Positions 29,231 to 42,003 of a DNA stretch of 64,000 nt are shown here, piece by piece. Position numbers and translations under genes: made by a program. Source of the DNA: Pseudomonadota bacterium (GTDB taxonomy: Bacteria; Pseudomonadota; Gammaproteobacteria; Steroidobacterales; GCA-2729495); assembly GCA_963205295.1 (NCBI GenBank), contig CAUJIY010000096.1:1-64000 (forward strand), read 5' to 3'. The notes under the pieces were generated by a model that did not search any database, was not told the DNA's origin, and saw nothing but the letters and a program-made list of their open reading frames with translations. The first letter of the stretch is position 1. Each line of letters opens with the position of its first letter.

Positions 29231-30524
29231 CGGCCTTTTCGCGGCATGTTCAGGTGCACTGCCACAGGCTGCTCGGCGGTGCGCTCGCGCTGGGCTGCGC
29301 CATTGTGGCCGCGGCCTGCGGACCACTACAACCGGCACCGCCGCCACCGCGCATCGAGCCGGTCGCGGCGCCAGCCGTCGGTGAGGCGCCGGTCCCGGGC
29401 GCTGCGCCAACCCGGCCAGGCGTCCCGCCACCCGTGACCACCACCGCAACGGTACGGCGCATCGCCCTGCTCCTGCCACTATCGGGCGCCCAGCGCACGG
29501 TCGCCGCCGCGGTGCGCGATGGCTTCGTGGCCGCCTGGCTGGCCGACGGCACCGGGCCGGCGCGGCCCGAAGTCGTGGTGCTCGACGAGGAGCAAGGCGG
29601 AGCGGCGCAGGCCTATGGCGCGGCACTCGCCGGCGGCGCCGGCCTGGTGGTCGGGCCCCTGCTCAAGGAGTCGGCCGCACAGGTGGCCGCGGTTGCGGGC
29701 ACCGCGCCGACACTCGTCCTCAACCAGCTCGACGCCGCGGCAACAGCGCCTGCGCGCTTCTACCAGTTCGCGCTGGCGCCGGAGGACGAAGCCCGCCAGG
29801 TCGTCGAGCGCGCTGCGGCCGAGGGTCGCTACCGCGCGCTGGCGCTCGTGCCGGACAACGACTGGGGACGGCGCCTGCTGGCGAGCTTCACACCAGCGCT
29901 CGAGGCTGCCGGCGGCACCGTGCTCGCCTGGCAGTACTACGACCCGGCAGCGACCGATTTCACCGCCGGTCTCGAGCGCCTGCTGCTGCTCGACGAGAGC
30001 CGCGCACGCCAGCGCCAGCTCACGGCAAATCTCGGCGTTGCGCTCGAATTCGAGGCTCGCCGCCGCGACGATGTCGACTTTATATTCCTCGCTGCCACTG
30101 CCGCGAGCGGCCGGCTGATCCGCCCGCAGCTGCGCTTCCTCTACGCCGGGGACATTCCGACCTATGCCACATCGGCCATCTTCCAGCCGGGCACGAGCGG
30201 CGACGCCGACCTCGACGGCGTCATGTTTCCCGATGCCCCGGTGCTGGTCGCTGCCGACGGGCGTGCCACGGCCATGACCACGGCGCTGGCCGCACACTGG
30301 CCCGCCGGCGCAGCCGCGCGCCTGCGCTTCTACGCCATGGGTTTCGACGCCTACACGCTGGCGACGGCACTCGCTTCGCCGGCAGGTGCCCCGGCCGGCC
30401 TCGACGGCCTGAGCGGCATGCTCTCGTTCGCAGCGGACGGCCGTGTACGCCGCCAGCTGCCTTGGGCCCGGTTCCAGGGCGGGCGCATCGTGCTCCTTGG
30501 CCACGTGGACGCAGCGTTGGCGCC

Positions 30525-30528
<4 letters not shown>
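29221..30528 (+). CDS. lpoA: LpoA-like lipoprotein activator of penicillin-binding protein 1A
   Basis: Outer-membrane lipoprotein related to LpoA (YraM), which reaches across the periplasm to stimulate PBP1A. About 435 residues: a lipoprotein signal ending in IVAAACG (Cys about residue 33), a Pro/Ala-rich linker to about residue 75, then a periplasmic-binding-protein-like fold (VRRIALLLPLSG, LVVGPLLKESAAQVA, FIFLAATAASGRLIRPQL). E. coli LpoA is about 680 residues with an N-terminal TPR domain, and that domain is absent here. ATG 29221 overlaps rsmI; a GTG at 29254 would still give a lipoprotein signal. Order rsmI-lpoA-yraN-diaA supports the call. Confidence 0.82.
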
Positions 30529-31993
<1,465 letters not shown>

Positions 31994-32004
31994 GCTGTCG
32001 CGTG

Positions 32005-32604
32005 CTACTGGCGCATCTCCTGCTCGGCGTCCGTCAGGCTGTCGCGGAAGGCGCGGCGGGCGAACACGAGATCCATGTAGCGGCGGATCGGCTGCACCTG
32101 GCCCCTGAGCTCGATGCCGAACGCCGGCAGCCGCCACAGGATCGGGGCGATGGTGCAATCGACCAGCGAGAACTCGTCGCTCAGGAAAAAGCGCTTGGCA
32201 CCGAACACGTCGGCGCTGGCGACGATGCTCTCCTCGAGCTGCTTGCGGGCCCGGGTCGTCTGCTTGCGGTCGCTGGTGCGCTGCAACTCGTCGGCGAGCG
32301 GGTACCAGTCGCGTTCGATGCGATAGAGGGCGAGCCGGAACTGGGCGCGGCTCACGGGATCGACCGGCATCAGCGGCGGATGGGGAAAGCGCTCGTCGAT
32401 GTACTCGATGATGACGCGCGCGTCGTACAGCACGAGGTCACGGTCGACGAGGGTCGGCAGCGTGTGGTACGGGTTGAGGTCGAGCAGGTCTTCCGGAAGG
32501 TTGCCGCTGTCGGCCTCGACCACGTCGATACCGATGTTCTTCTCGGCCAGGACCAGCCGCGTGCGATGGCTCTGGAAGCAGGTCGGGCTTGAATAGAGCG
32601 TCAT
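32005..32604 (-). CDS. sspA: Stringent starvation protein A
   Basis: GST-fold protein without the usual glutathione chemistry that associates with RNA polymerase and is needed for stress and stationary-phase gene expression. 199 residues with the thioredoxin-like N-terminal part (TLYSSPTCFQSHRTRLVLAEK, HTLPTLVDRDLVLYDARVI) and the helical C-terminal domain (FFLSDEFSLVDCTIAPILWRL). It lies 13 bp downstream of petC, and petABC-sspAB is a common gammaproteobacterial order. Confidence 0.94.
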   Translation of the reverse strand: MTLYSSPTCFQSHRTRLVLAEKNIGIDVVEADSGNLPEDLLDLNPYHTLPTLVDRDLVLYDARVIIEYIDERFPHPPLMPVDPVSRAQFRLALYRIERDWYPLADELQRTSDRKQTTRARKQLEESIVASADVFGAKRFFLSDEFSLVDCTIAPILWRLPAFGIELRGQVQPIRRYMDLVFARRAFRDSLTDAEQEMRQ

Positions 32605-32617
32605 GCCGGCCGCGAGG

Positions 32618-33388
32618 CTACCTCACGTCCTTCCAGATCTCCTTCTTGAGGAGGTACGAAAGAATGCCGAAGACCAGCAGGAAGGCGAGCACGGCCAGAC
32701 CCAGGCGCTGGCGCTCGAGCTGGATCGGCTCGCCGATATAGACCAGGAAATTGACGATGTCGCGGACGAACTGGTCGTATTCCTCCGCGCCCAGTCGCCC
32801 CGGCGCGACCGTCCTGAACTCGTGGAACACGGTATGGGTCGCGCCTTCGCTGCCCTCCTCGGCGAAGACGGCCTCGCGCACACCCTGCAGCTCCGCCAGC
32901 ACGTGGGGCATCGCCGTGTTGGGCAGCATGACGTTGTTGACGCCACTCGGACGCGCCGGGTCGAGGTAGAAACCGCGCAGGAAATTGAACAGGTAATCGG
33001 CGCCGCGGTTGCGGGCGATCAGCGAGAGGTCCGGGGGAGCCGTGCCGAACCAGCGTGCCGCATCGGCGGGCCGCATGGCGATGGTCATGGTCTCGGTCGG
33101 CTTCTGCGCCGCGAACATCAGGTTGTCGACCAGCTGCTTTTCGCTGATCCCGAGGTCCTGTCCCAGGCGGTTGTAGCGCACGTACTGCGCCGAGTGACAG
33201 CCCATGCAGTAGTTGACGAAATTGCGCGCCCCACGCTGCAGGGAAGCGACGTTGGAGACGTCGACCCCGGCGTGATCGGCAAGCGCGCCGCCACCGGATG
33301 CGGCAACGTTGCCGGCAGCGAGGAGACTGCCGGCGAGAGCGGCAGCGAGCATGCGGCGGAGGCGGTACTGCGTGTGCATCGTGGTCAT
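32618..33388 (-). CDS. petC: Ubiquinol-cytochrome c reductase, cytochrome c1 subunit
   Basis: Membrane-anchored c-type cytochrome of complex III that passes electrons from the Rieske protein to soluble cytochrome c. About 256 residues: a signal peptide (LAAALAGSLLAAGNVAA), the haem-binding CMGCH, a downstream Met-containing region (MRPADAARWFGTAPPDLSL) and a C-terminal membrane anchor (LGLAVLAFLLVFGILSYLL). ATG 33388 was chosen. A GTG at 33400 overlaps the petB stop as GTGA and is also plausible. Confidence 0.95.
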   Translation of the reverse strand: MTTMHTQYRLRRMLAAALAGSLLAAGNVAASGGGALADHAGVDVSNVASLQRGARNFVNYCMGCHSAQYVRYNRLGQDLGISEKQLVDNLMFAAQKPTETMTIAMRPADAARWFGTAPPDLSLIARNRGADYLFNFLRGFYLDPARPSGVNNVMLPNTAMPHVLAELQGVREAVFAEEGSEGATHTVFHEFRTVAPGRLGAEEYDQFVRDIVNFLVYIGEPIQLERQRLGLAVLAFLLVFGILSYLLKKEIWKDVR

Positions 33389-33396
33389 GGGCGTGC

Positions 33397-34665
33397 TCAC
33401 TCGGCCGCGTGGTACTTGACGCGTTCGGGCACCGGCCGGGTTTTTTCGGCGCGGGTGTAGAACGGCATCAGCAGGAAGAACGCGAAATACAGCGCCGAAA
33501 ACAGGCGCGCCGCGTAGACAAAGATTTTTTCGGTCGCAGGCTGCAGGCCGAGGTAGCCGAGCGCCACAAAGCTCACCGCGAACACGCTGAGCGCAAGCTT
33601 GTAGGTCCAGCCGCGGTAGCGGATCGACTTGACGCGGCAGCGGTCGAGCCACGGCAGGAAGAACAGCAGCACGATCGCCGCCACCATCAGGAACGCGCCC
33701 CAGCCCTTGCTCGGCACCGAGCGCAGGATCGCGTAGAACGGCGTGAAGTACCACACCGGGGCGATGTGCTCGGGCGTCTTGAGCATGCTCGCCGGCTCGA
33801 AGTTGGCGTGCTCGAGGAAGTAGCCGCCCATCTCGGGGGCAAAGAACACCACCGCGGCAAACAGCGCCAGGAAGATCACGATCGCAACCAGGTCCTTCGC
33901 CGTGTAATAGGGGTGGAAAGCGATGCCGTCGAGCGGGATGCCGCGGCTGTCCTTGTGCTGCTTGATCTCGATGCCATCGGGGTTGAGCGACCCGGTCTCA
34001 TGCAGCGCCATGATGTGCATGACCACCAGCATGACGAGGACCAGCGGCACCGCGATCACGTGCAGCGCGAAGAAGCGGTTGAGCGTGATGTCGGAGATGA
34101 AGTAGTCGCCGCGGATCCACTCGACGAGGTCTGCGCCGACACCCGGTACGGCACCGAACAGCGACACGATCACCTGCGCGCCCCAGTACGACATCTGCCC
34201 CCACGGCAGCAGGTAGCCGAAGAAGCCCTCGGCCATCAGCGCCATGTAGATCACCATGCCGATCAGCCACAGCAGCTCGCGCGGGTTCTTGTAAGACCCG
34301 TAGAGCATGGCGCGGAACATGTGCAGGTACACGACGATGAAGAACGCCGACGCACCGGTGGAGTGCATGTAGCGTATCAGCCAGCCCCACTGCACATCGC
34401 GCATGATGTACTCCACCGAGGCAAAGGCGTCCTCGGCGGATGGCTTGTAGTTCATCGTCAGGAAGATGCCGGTGACGAGCTGGATCACCAGCACCACCAT
34501 GGCGAGCACGCCGAAGACGTACCAGGCGTTGAAATTCTTCGCGGCGTAGTACTCGGTGGCATGCTCCCGGATCAGGGAAGTGAGCGGGAAGCGCTCGTCG
34601 ATCCAGCCGATCAGCTGGGCCATGCGGCCATTCCCGGCCGCTGCCTCGGTACGCGCACCGCTCAT
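33397..34665 (-). CDS. petB: Ubiquinol-cytochrome c reductase, cytochrome b subunit
   Basis: Central membrane subunit of cytochrome bc1 holding both b haems and the two quinone sites. 422 residues with about eight membrane helices. Conserved features are the haem-ligand histidines in [20 protein letters not shown] and in the [23 protein letters not shown] helix, the [14 protein letters not shown] loop and the Qo-site sequence [11 protein letters not shown] (PEWY replaced by PVWY). The start overlaps the petA stop by 4 bp. Confidence 0.97.
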   Translation of the reverse strand: MSGARTEAAAGNGRMAQLIGWIDERFPLTSLIREHATEYYAAKNFNAWYVFGVLAMVVLVIQLVTGIFLTMNYKPSAEDAFASVEYIMRDVQWGWLIRYMHSTGASAFFIVVYLHMFRAMLYGSYKNPRELLWLIGMVIYMALMAEGFFGYLLPWGQMSYWGAQVIVSLFGAVPGVGADLVEWIRGDYFISDITLNRFFALHVIAVPLVLVMLVVMHIMALHETGSLNPDGIEIKQHKDSRGIPLDGIAFHPYYTAKDLVAIVIFLALFAAVVFFAPEMGGYFLEHANFEPASMLKTPEHIAPVWYFTPFYAILRSVPSKGWGAFLMVAAIVLLFFLPWLDRCRVKSIRYRGWTYKLALSVFAVSFVALGYLGLQPATEKIFVYAARLFSALYFAFFLLMPFYTRAEKTRPVPERVKYHAAE

Positions 34666-35258
34666 GCGGAAGCTCCCGTGTCGTCACCGATCAGCACCAG
34701 ATTGTCACCGACGAAGCGGTACGGCGGGATCGGCAGGTTGGTGGGGGCCGGCGAGCCGACCATCACGCGCCCGGCCAGGTCGAAACGCGAGCCGTGGCAG
34801 GGGCAATAGAAGCCACCGACCCAGTCGGGGCCGAGATCGGCGGGTGCGACGTCGAAGCGCTCGATCGGCGCGCAGCCCAGGTGGGTGCAATTGCCGATCA
34901 CGACCAGGATGTCCGGCTTGACGGCGCGGGTGGTGTTCTTCGCGTAGGCGGGCTGGTCGGACTCGTTCGAGCCGGGATCCTTGAGGCTCGAATCCGGCAC
35001 GCTCGCCAGGTGCTGCATCATCTCGGGGGTACGGCGCAGCACCCAGACCGGCTGCCCGCGCCAGACCACGCGCACCATGGCGCCGGCCTCGACCTTGCTG
35101 ATATCGACCTGTATCGGACCACCGAGCGCCTGCGCCCGGGCACTCGGCTTGAAGGAAGCGACGAACGGGGTGGCTGCCAGCACGACCCCCACGCCTCCGG
35201 CGACGCTGGTGGCTACGGTCAGGAAATGACGCCGGCTGAGGTCGGCCTCGTCGCTCAT
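34662..35258 (-). CDS. petA: Ubiquinol-cytochrome c reductase, Rieske iron-sulfur subunit
   Basis: Rieske 2Fe-2S protein that takes the first electron from ubiquinol in complex III. 198 residues. The N-terminus has a Tat-type twin-arginine signal anchor ([16 protein letters not shown]) that is kept as the membrane anchor. Cluster ligands are in CTHLGC and [12 protein letters not shown] 35258 is the first start consistent with the twin-arginine motif at the expected distance. It is the first gene of petABC; a TATAAT lies about 105 bp upstream. Confidence 0.96.
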   Translation of the reverse strand: MSDEADLSRRHFLTVATSVAGGVGVVLAATPFVASFKPSARAQALGGPIQVDISKVEAGAMVRVVWRGQPVWVLRRTPEMMQHLASVPDSSLKDPGSNESDQPAYAKNTTRAVKPDILVVIGNCTHLGCAPIERFDVAPADLGPDWVGGFYCPCHGSRFDLAGRVMVGSPAPTNLPIPPYRFVGDNLVLIGDDTGASA

Positions 35259-35362
35259 CGAGCTACTCCCACAACGCTCTGTTGGTCTGGTGCCAGGCAC
35301 CGCCGCGGGCGCGGCATGTCCCGCGGGCGGCGGCGTGACGGCGGGCGGTCGAAAACCGGGAA

Positions 35363-35368
35363 ATTATA
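35363..35368 (-). promoter_or_regulatory. Probable -10 element for petABC-sspAB
   Basis: TATAAT on the minus strand lies in the 115-bp gap between murA and petA. No good -35 hexamer is seen at 17 bp; that position falls inside the end of murA. An activator-dependent or weak promoter is possible. Only the hexamer is seen. Confidence 0.4.
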
Positions 35369-35373
35369 CACAC

Positions 35374-36892
<1,519 letters not shown>

Positions 36893-36925
36893 CGTGCGCG
36901 GGGGCCTGGTCCGGAAAGGGCGCAC

Positions 36926-36980
36926 ATTATAAGGCCCCGGCCGGCGCCGCCGGTCCGCTTCCGGGCCCTTCCCGTACAAT
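36926..36980. promoter_or_regulatory. Divergent -10 elements for ibaG-murA and kdsD
   Basis: In the 123-bp divergent gap TATAAT is found on the minus strand at 36926-36931 (towards ibaG). TACAAT is found on the plus strand at 36975-36980, 36 bp before the kdsD ATG. Neither has a convincing -35 hexamer at 16-18 bp. The two elements could be co-regulated because they lie about 45 bp apart. Confidence 0.45.
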
Positions 36981-37015
36981 AGCCGGGCTCCGCCAGCCCC
37001 CGGGAACCGGCCCCA

Positions 37016-37999
37016 ATGACCCAGCAGCGTCCCGCCACCGACGTCCGCGAACTCGCCCGCCGCGTACTCGACATCGAGGCACGCGCGGTCGCCGGCCTGG
37101 CGACGCGGATCGGCGCCGACTTCGCCCGCGCCTGCGGGCTGGTGCTCGCCTGCACCGGGCGCGTGGTGGTGACCGGCATGGGCAAGTCCGGGCACATCGG
37201 CGGCAAGATCGCCGCCACCCTGGCGAGCACCGGCACCCCGGCGTTCTTCGTCCACCCCGGCGAGGCGAGCCACGGCGACCTCGGCATGATCACGCCGGTC
37301 GATCTCGTCATCGCCATCTCGAACTCGGGCGAAACCGCGGAGATCATCACGATCCTGCCGCTGCTCAAGCGGCTCGGCGTACCACTGGTCACCATGACTG
37401 GCCAGCCGCGCTCAACGCTCGGGGAGGCAGCGAGCGTCGTACTCGACGTCGGCGTGACCGAGGAGGCCTGTCCGCTGAACCTCGCCCCGACCGCCAGCAC
37501 CACCGCGGCACTCGCCATGGGCGACGCGCTCGCCGTAGCCCTGCTCGAAAGCCGCGGCTTCACCCGCGAGGACTTCGCCCTCGCCCATCCGGGCGGCAGC
37601 CTCGGCCGGCGCCTGCTGCTGCGGGTCGCGGACGTCATGAACACTGGCGCCGATGTGCCGCGGATCGCACCCGAAGCGACGCTGGCCGAGGGCCTGCTCG
37701 AAATGACGCGCAAGAACCTCGGCATGACCGCCGTGGTCGACGCCGAACAGCGCCTGCTCGGCATCTTCACCGACGGCGACCTGCGCCGCGCGGTGGATCG
37801 CACGGTCGACATCCACCGCACCCGCATGCGCGACGTCATGACCAGCAGCTGCCGCACCATCGGACCGCAGGCACTCGCCGCCGAGGCCGTGCGGCTCATG
37901 CAGCAGTTCAAGATCAACGCCCTGCCGGTGGTGGACGCGAGCGGGCAGGTCGTCGGCGCACTCAACATCCACAACCTGCTGCGCGCCGGGGTGATGTAG
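37016..37999 (+). CDS. kdsD: D-arabinose 5-phosphate isomerase KdsD
   Basis: Makes arabinose 5-phosphate from ribulose 5-phosphate for Kdo, the inner-core sugar of LPS. 327 residues: an N-terminal SIS domain (VVVTGMGKSGHIGGKIAATLASTG divided by the phosphate loop, LVIAISNSGETAEI, NLAPTASTTAALAMGDALA) and two C-terminal CBS repeats (from about residue 205, with LGIFTDGDLRRAV and ALPVVDASGQVVGALNIHNLL). It leads the kdsD-kdsC-lptC-lptA-lptB run, with kdsC starting 1 bp after its stop. Confidence 0.96.
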   Translation: MTQQRPATDVRELARRVLDIEARAVAGLATRIGADFARACGLVLACTGRVVVTGMGKSGHIGGKIAATLASTGTPAFFVHPGEASHGDLGMITPVDLVIAISNSGETAEIITILPLLKRLGVPLVTMTGQPRSTLGEAASVVLDVGVTEEACPLNLAPTASTTAALAMGDALAVALLESRGFTREDFALAHPGGSLGRRLLLRVADVMNTGADVPRIAPEATLAEGLLEMTRKNLGMTAVVDAEQRLLGIFTDGDLRRAVDRTVDIHRTRMRDVMTSSCRTIGPQALAAEAVRLMQQFKINALPVVDASGQVVGALNIHNLLRAGVM

Positions 38000-38000
38000 C

Positions 38001-38513
38001 GTGGCGCCGCTCGACCAGGCGCAACTGCTCGCCCGTGCCGCCGGCGTGCGCCTGCTGGTCCTCGATGTCGACGGCGTCATGACCGATGGCCGCCTGCATT
38101 ACGACGCCGAGGGACGCGAGTTCAAGAGTTTCAACGTGCGCGACGGTTACGGCATCCGGCGCATCATGGACGCCGGCATCACCGTGGCGGTGATCTCCGG
38201 GCGCCCGTCGCGCGCGGCCGCCGGGCGCATGGCCGAACTCGGCATCCGCCACGTGATGCTCGGCCGCGACGACAAGACGGTGGCGCTCGACGAAGTGCTC
38301 GCTGCCACTGGCCTGCCCGCCAGCTCTGCGGCCTGCATCGGCGACGACGCCCCGGATCTGCCGGTCATGCGACGCGTCGCGTTGCCGATCGCGGTCGCCG
38401 ACTGTCACCCGAGCGTGGCCGGGGCAGCAGCCTGGCGGACCACGCTGCCCGGCGGCCAAGGTGCCGTGCGCGAAGTCTGCGACCTGCTGCTCGCCGCACG
38501 CGAGGGGAGCTGA
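38001..38513 (+). CDS. kdsC: 3-deoxy-D-manno-octulosonate 8-phosphate phosphatase KdsC
   Basis: HAD-type phosphatase that releases Kdo from Kdo-8-phosphate. 170 residues; GTG start. Motif I is LVLDVDGVMTDG (nucleophile Asp about 22, acid/base Asp about 24). Motif II is the Ser in VISGRPS and motif III the GDDAPDLPVM loop. The absence of a cap domain fits the tetrameric C0 class. It follows kdsD directly and precedes lptC by 4 bp. Confidence 0.96.
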   Translation: MAPLDQAQLLARAAGVRLLVLDVDGVMTDGRLHYDAEGREFKSFNVRDGYGIRRIMDAGITVAVISGRPSRAAAGRMAELGIRHVMLGRDDKTVALDEVLAATGLPASSAACIGDDAPDLPVMRRVALPIAVADCHPSVAGAAAWRTTLPGGQGAVREVCDLLLAAREGS

Positions 38514-38517
38514 GCCC

Positions 38518-39075
38518 GTGGAGCGACGCACGCTGGCCGGACTGTCCCTGCTCACGGCCGCTGCACTCGGCAGCGGTGCGCTGTGGCTGCGCGCGCGGGA
38601 GGACACCACCACGGCCGGTCCGGCGCCCCGACTCGAGATCGGTTACTACCTGCGCGATGCGCGGCTCAGCGCCACCGGCGACGACGGCCACATCCTCTAC
38701 CGCATCGACGCGGTCGACGTGGTGCAGTCACCTGCCGACGGCAGCGTGGCGCTGCGCGCCGTGTCGATCGACTACGACCCGGCGACCGAGGTGCCCTGGC
38801 GGCTGCGGGCCGACCGCGGCGTCATGGGCCCGGGTGATAAGATGGTGCGCCTGTCCGGGAACGTCGTCGCCGCAACGCGCGATGCCGCCAGCCCCGTGGC
38901 CACCATCAGCACGGACTATCTCGAGCTTGATCCCGGCACCGAAACCGCCAGCACGACCAGCAAGGTCGTCATCGAGTACGCGGGCAGCATCGTGCATGCC
39001 ACGGGACTGCGCGCACAGCTGCGCGAGGATCGCCTGGAACTGCTGGCGGATGTGCGCGGCCGCTATGAGCGCTAG
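38518..39075 (+). CDS. lptC: LPS export protein LptC
   Basis: Bitopic inner-membrane protein that passes LPS from LptB2FG to LptA. 185 residues: a membrane segment near 5-24 (LAGLSLLTAAALGSGALWL) followed by a periplasmic beta-jellyroll (YYLRDARLSATGDDG, WRLRADRGVMGPGDKMVRLSG, STDYLELDPGTETASTTSKV). The GTG start has GAGGGGAG about 9 nt upstream. It overlaps lptA by 11 bp. Low sequence identity is usual for LptC; position supports it strongly. Confidence 0.9.
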   Translation: MERRTLAGLSLLTAAALGSGALWLRAREDTTTAGPAPRLEIGYYLRDARLSATGDDGHILYRIDAVDVVQSPADGSVALRAVSIDYDPATEVPWRLRADRGVMGPGDKMVRLSGNVVAATRDAASPVATISTDYLELDPGTETASTTSKVVIEYAGSIVHATGLRAQLREDRLELLADVRGRYER

Positions 39076-39685
39076 CCGGCGCTGCGCCGCGCTGGCAGCG
39101 CTGCTGCTTGCCGGCGCGACGGCCGGTGCCACCGATCGTCCCGCTTTCGCGCCACGCACCGACCTGCCGATCGACCTCGATGCGGCCTCCTCGGAGTTCG
39201 ACCGGCGTAACGAACGGCTGGTGTTCCGCAACCTGAAGATCACCCAGGGCCCGATGCGCATCACCGCCGATCTCGGCGAGGCGACACGCGTCGACTTCGA
39301 GAACGCCCGCTGGATTTTCCGCGGCAACGTCGTCATCGACAACCAGGGGGCGCGCGTGTACTGCGACGAGGCCGAGCTCACCTTCGTCGGCCACGAACTG
39401 CGCAGCGCGGCGCTCACCGGCAAACCGGCGCGTTTCGAGCACCTGCGCGGTGGCGCCCAGCGCACCGAGGGGCACTCGGGCCTGATCGAGTACGACGTCA
39501 CCGCGGCCACCATCCGCCTGTCGCACGATGCCTGGCTGAGCGACGGCGCCAACGAAGTGTCCGGCGACCGCATTGCCTACGACCTGCGGCGCGAGTACGT
39601 GACGGCCGACGCCGGCGGCAGCGGGCAGGTGCGCATGCGCATCAAGCCACCGGAGCGCAACCGCCAGGAGGAAGCGGCGCCGTGA
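39065..39685 (+). CDS. lptA: LPS transport periplasmic protein LptA
   Basis: Periplasmic bridge protein with an OstA-like jellyroll that carries LPS across the periplasm. 206 residues with a signal peptide ([16 protein letters not shown]). The core includes [38 protein letters not shown] and [21 protein letters not shown]. It overlaps lptC by 11 bp upstream and lptB by 4 bp downstream. The tail is basic and Glu-rich. Confidence 0.93.
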   Translation: MSASRRCAALAALLLAGATAGATDRPAFAPRTDLPIDLDAASSEFDRRNERLVFRNLKITQGPMRITADLGEATRVDFENARWIFRGNVVIDNQGARVYCDEAELTFVGHELRSAALTGKPARFEHLRGGAQRTEGHSGLIEYDVTAATIRLSHDAWLSDGANEVSGDRIAYDLRREYVTADAGGSGQVRMRIKPPERNRQEEAAP

Positions 39686-40407
39686 GCCTGCTGGCCGTGC
39701 GCGACCTGTGCAAGCGCTACAAGGCACGCGAAGTCGTCAGGCACGTATCGCTGGACATCCACAGTGGCGAGGTGGTCGGCCTGCTCGGGCCCAACGGGGC
39801 CGGCAAGACCACGGCCTTCTACATGATCGTCGGTCTCATCGCCTGTGACCGGGGTACGATCGACCTCGACGGCGAGGACCTCACGCACCTGCCCATGCAC
39901 CGCCGCGCACGGCTTGGCCTCGGCTACCTGCCGCAGGAAGCGTCCGTGTTCCGCAAGCTCTCGGTGGAAGACAACATCCTCGCGATCCTCGAAACCCGCG
40001 CCGAGCTGACGCGCGCCGACCGCTACAACCGCCTCGAGGGCCTGCTCGACGAGCTGCACATCTCCCACGTCCGCACCAGCCTCGGCATGAGCCTGTCGGG
40101 GGGCGAGCGCCGGCGCGTGGAGATCGCCCGCGCGCTGGCCGCCGAACCGCGTTTCGTGCTGCTGGACGAGCCGTTCGCCGGCGTGGACCCGATCTCGGTC
40201 CTCGACATCCAGCGCATCGTCCGGCACCTGGCCGACCGCCAGATCGGGGTGCTGATCACGGACCATAATGTGCGCGAGACCCTTGGAATTTGCGGCCGCG
40301 CCTATATCCTGAACGAAGGGTCGCTGATCGCGCAGGGCAGCCCGGACGAGATTCTGGCAAATCAACAGGTTCGCGAGGTGTACCTCGGCAGCAGCTTCCG
40401 GTTGTAA
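39682..40407 (+). CDS. lptB: LPS export ABC transporter ATP-binding protein LptB
   Basis: Cytoplasmic ATPase of the LptB2FGC exporter. 241 residues; GTG start overlapping lptA. Walker A is [13 protein letters not shown], the Q-loop region is [16 protein letters not shown], the signature is [16 protein letters not shown], Walker B is [13 protein letters not shown] and the switch His is in TDHNVRETL. lptF and lptG are not in this window. Confidence 0.97.
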   Translation: MSLLAVRDLCKRYKAREVVRHVSLDIHSGEVVGLLGPNGAGKTTAFYMIVGLIACDRGTIDLDGEDLTHLPMHRRARLGLGYLPQEASVFRKLSVEDNILAILETRAELTRADRYNRLEGLLDELHISHVRTSLGMSLSGGERRRVEIARALAAEPRFVLLDEPFAGVDPISVLDIQRIVRHLADRQIGVLITDHNVRETLGICGRAYILNEGSLIAQGSPDEILANQQVREVYLGSSFRL

Positions 40408-40489
40408 GCTGGACCCGGGGCGCAGCCACAGGGACGACGGCGCGCAGTCGCGCCGGGGCTGAGGAACGGATAGTGCGCAGACGGATGCC

Positions 40490-41959
40490 ATGCTGAAACC
40501 CTCGCTGCAGCTACGGATCGGCCAGCAGCTGACCATGACTCCGCAGCTGCAGCAGGCGATCCGCCTGCTGCAGCTGCCGATCCTGGAGCTCAGTGCCCAG
40601 CTCCAGCAGGTTCTCGACAGCAACGTCATGCTCGAAGTCGAGGAGCCGGTCGAACGCGAGCCCGAGCTGCCGGGTGTCGACGGCGCAAGCCCGGCCGAGG
40701 CGACGACATCCGGCGGGGACGAAGCCGGTGACTTCGATTTCGATCCCGACGAAAGTGGGGTACTCCCCGAGCAGGCAGCCACCGACTCCCAGCTCTGGGA
40801 CGATGTGCCGACCGCGAGCCGGGCCGACCCCTGGTCGAACGACGACCGCACCGCGGAAATTGCCGACCAGTCGGGCCAGTCGCTGCGCGAGCACCTGCTC
40901 TGGCAGCTCGGGCTCGAACATTTCACCCCGCGTGAGGTCGTCATCGGCGAGGCCCTCATCGATGCCATCAACGACGACGGCTACCTGACCGAGTCGCTCG
41001 ACGCCATCCTCGCCACGCTGCCGACGGCGGCCAACTACACCCTCGCCGAGGTCGAACAGGCGCTCGCCGGCATCCAGGCGCTCGATCCGGCCGGGGTCGG
41101 GGCGCGCGATCCGGCCGAATGCCTGCAGCTGCAGCTGCGCCAGCTCGACCCGGCCACGCCGGGCCTGGCACTGGCCATGACCGTCGCCGCGTCCCACCTC
41201 GACCTGGTCGCCAGCCGTGAGATTGCCATGCTACGCCGCCGGCTGGGCGTGACCGACGCCGACCTGGAAGCAGCCCTCGCGCTGGTGCGATCCTGTCAGC
41301 CGCGGCCCGGAGCAGCGCTCCAGGCGAGCACGGCGGAGTACGTGGTACCGGACGTCTTCGTGCGCAAGCTCGACGGCCGCTGGGTCGTCGAGGTGAACCG
41401 CAGCCTGGCACCGCGGCTGCGGGTCAACCAGGCGTATGCCCAGATGCTGCGCGGCAACGGCGAGCACGGCGTGCTGCGCACCCAGCTGCAGGAGGCACGC
41501 TGGCTGGTGCGCAGCCTCGAGATCCGCAACGATACCCTTCTCAAGGTCGCGAGCTGCATCGTGAAGCGCCAGCAGGACTTCTTCGAGCACGGCGAAGAGC
41601 GCATGAAGCCGATGATCCTGCGCGACGTCGCCGAAGCAGTGGAAATGCACGAGTCGACGATCTCGCGGATCACCTCAGGCAAGTACATGCACACGCCGCG
41701 CGGCGTCTTCGAGCTGCGTTATTTCTTCTCGAGCCAGCTCGGCGGCGAGGATGGCGCCGAGCAATCGTCCACCGCGATCCGGGCCCGCATCAGGAAACTG
41801 ATCGGCCAGGAGAGCCCGGCCAGTCCCCTGTCCGACAGCCGCATCGCCGAGCTGCTGCAGGCCGATGGCATCAATGTCGCACGCCGCACGGTCGCCAAGT
41901 ACCGGGAGGCCATGAAGATAGTTCCGTCGAGCGAGCGCAGACGGCGGGCGGCGCGCTGA
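40490..41959 (+). CDS. rpoN: RNA polymerase sigma-54 factor RpoN
   Basis: Alternative sigma factor that needs AAA+ activators and reads -24/-12 promoters. 489 residues: Gln/Leu-rich region I (residues 1-50, QQLTMTPQLQQAIRLLQLP), an acidic region II to about residue 125, the core-binding domain, a helix-turn-helix near 380 (DVAEAVEMHESTISRITSGKY) and the RpoN box ARRTVAKYRE near the C-terminus. It follows lptB by 82 bp, the conserved lptB-rpoN order. No nearby gene shows which processes it controls here. Confidence 0.97.
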   Translation: MLKPSLQLRIGQQLTMTPQLQQAIRLLQLPILELSAQLQQVLDSNVMLEVEEPVEREPELPGVDGASPAEATTSGGDEAGDFDFDPDESGVLPEQAATDSQLWDDVPTASRADPWSNDDRTAEIADQSGQSLREHLLWQLGLEHFTPREVVIGEALIDAINDDGYLTESLDAILATLPTAANYTLAEVEQALAGIQALDPAGVGARDPAECLQLQLRQLDPATPGLALAMTVAASHLDLVASREIAMLRRRLGVTDADLEAALALVRSCQPRPGAALQASTAEYVVPDVFVRKLDGRWVVEVNRSLAPRLRVNQAYAQMLRGNGEHGVLRTQLQEARWLVRSLEIRNDTLLKVASCIVKRQQDFFEHGEERMKPMILRDVAEAVEMHESTISRITSGKYMHTPRGVFELRYFFSSQLGGEDGAEQSSTAIRARIRKLIGQESPASPLSDSRIAELLQADGINVARRTVAKYREAMKIVPSSERRRRAAR

Positions 41960-42003
41960 GCCGGCCGCCGGCAACCACAACCAGGAACGAGGAGAACAGA
42001 GAC

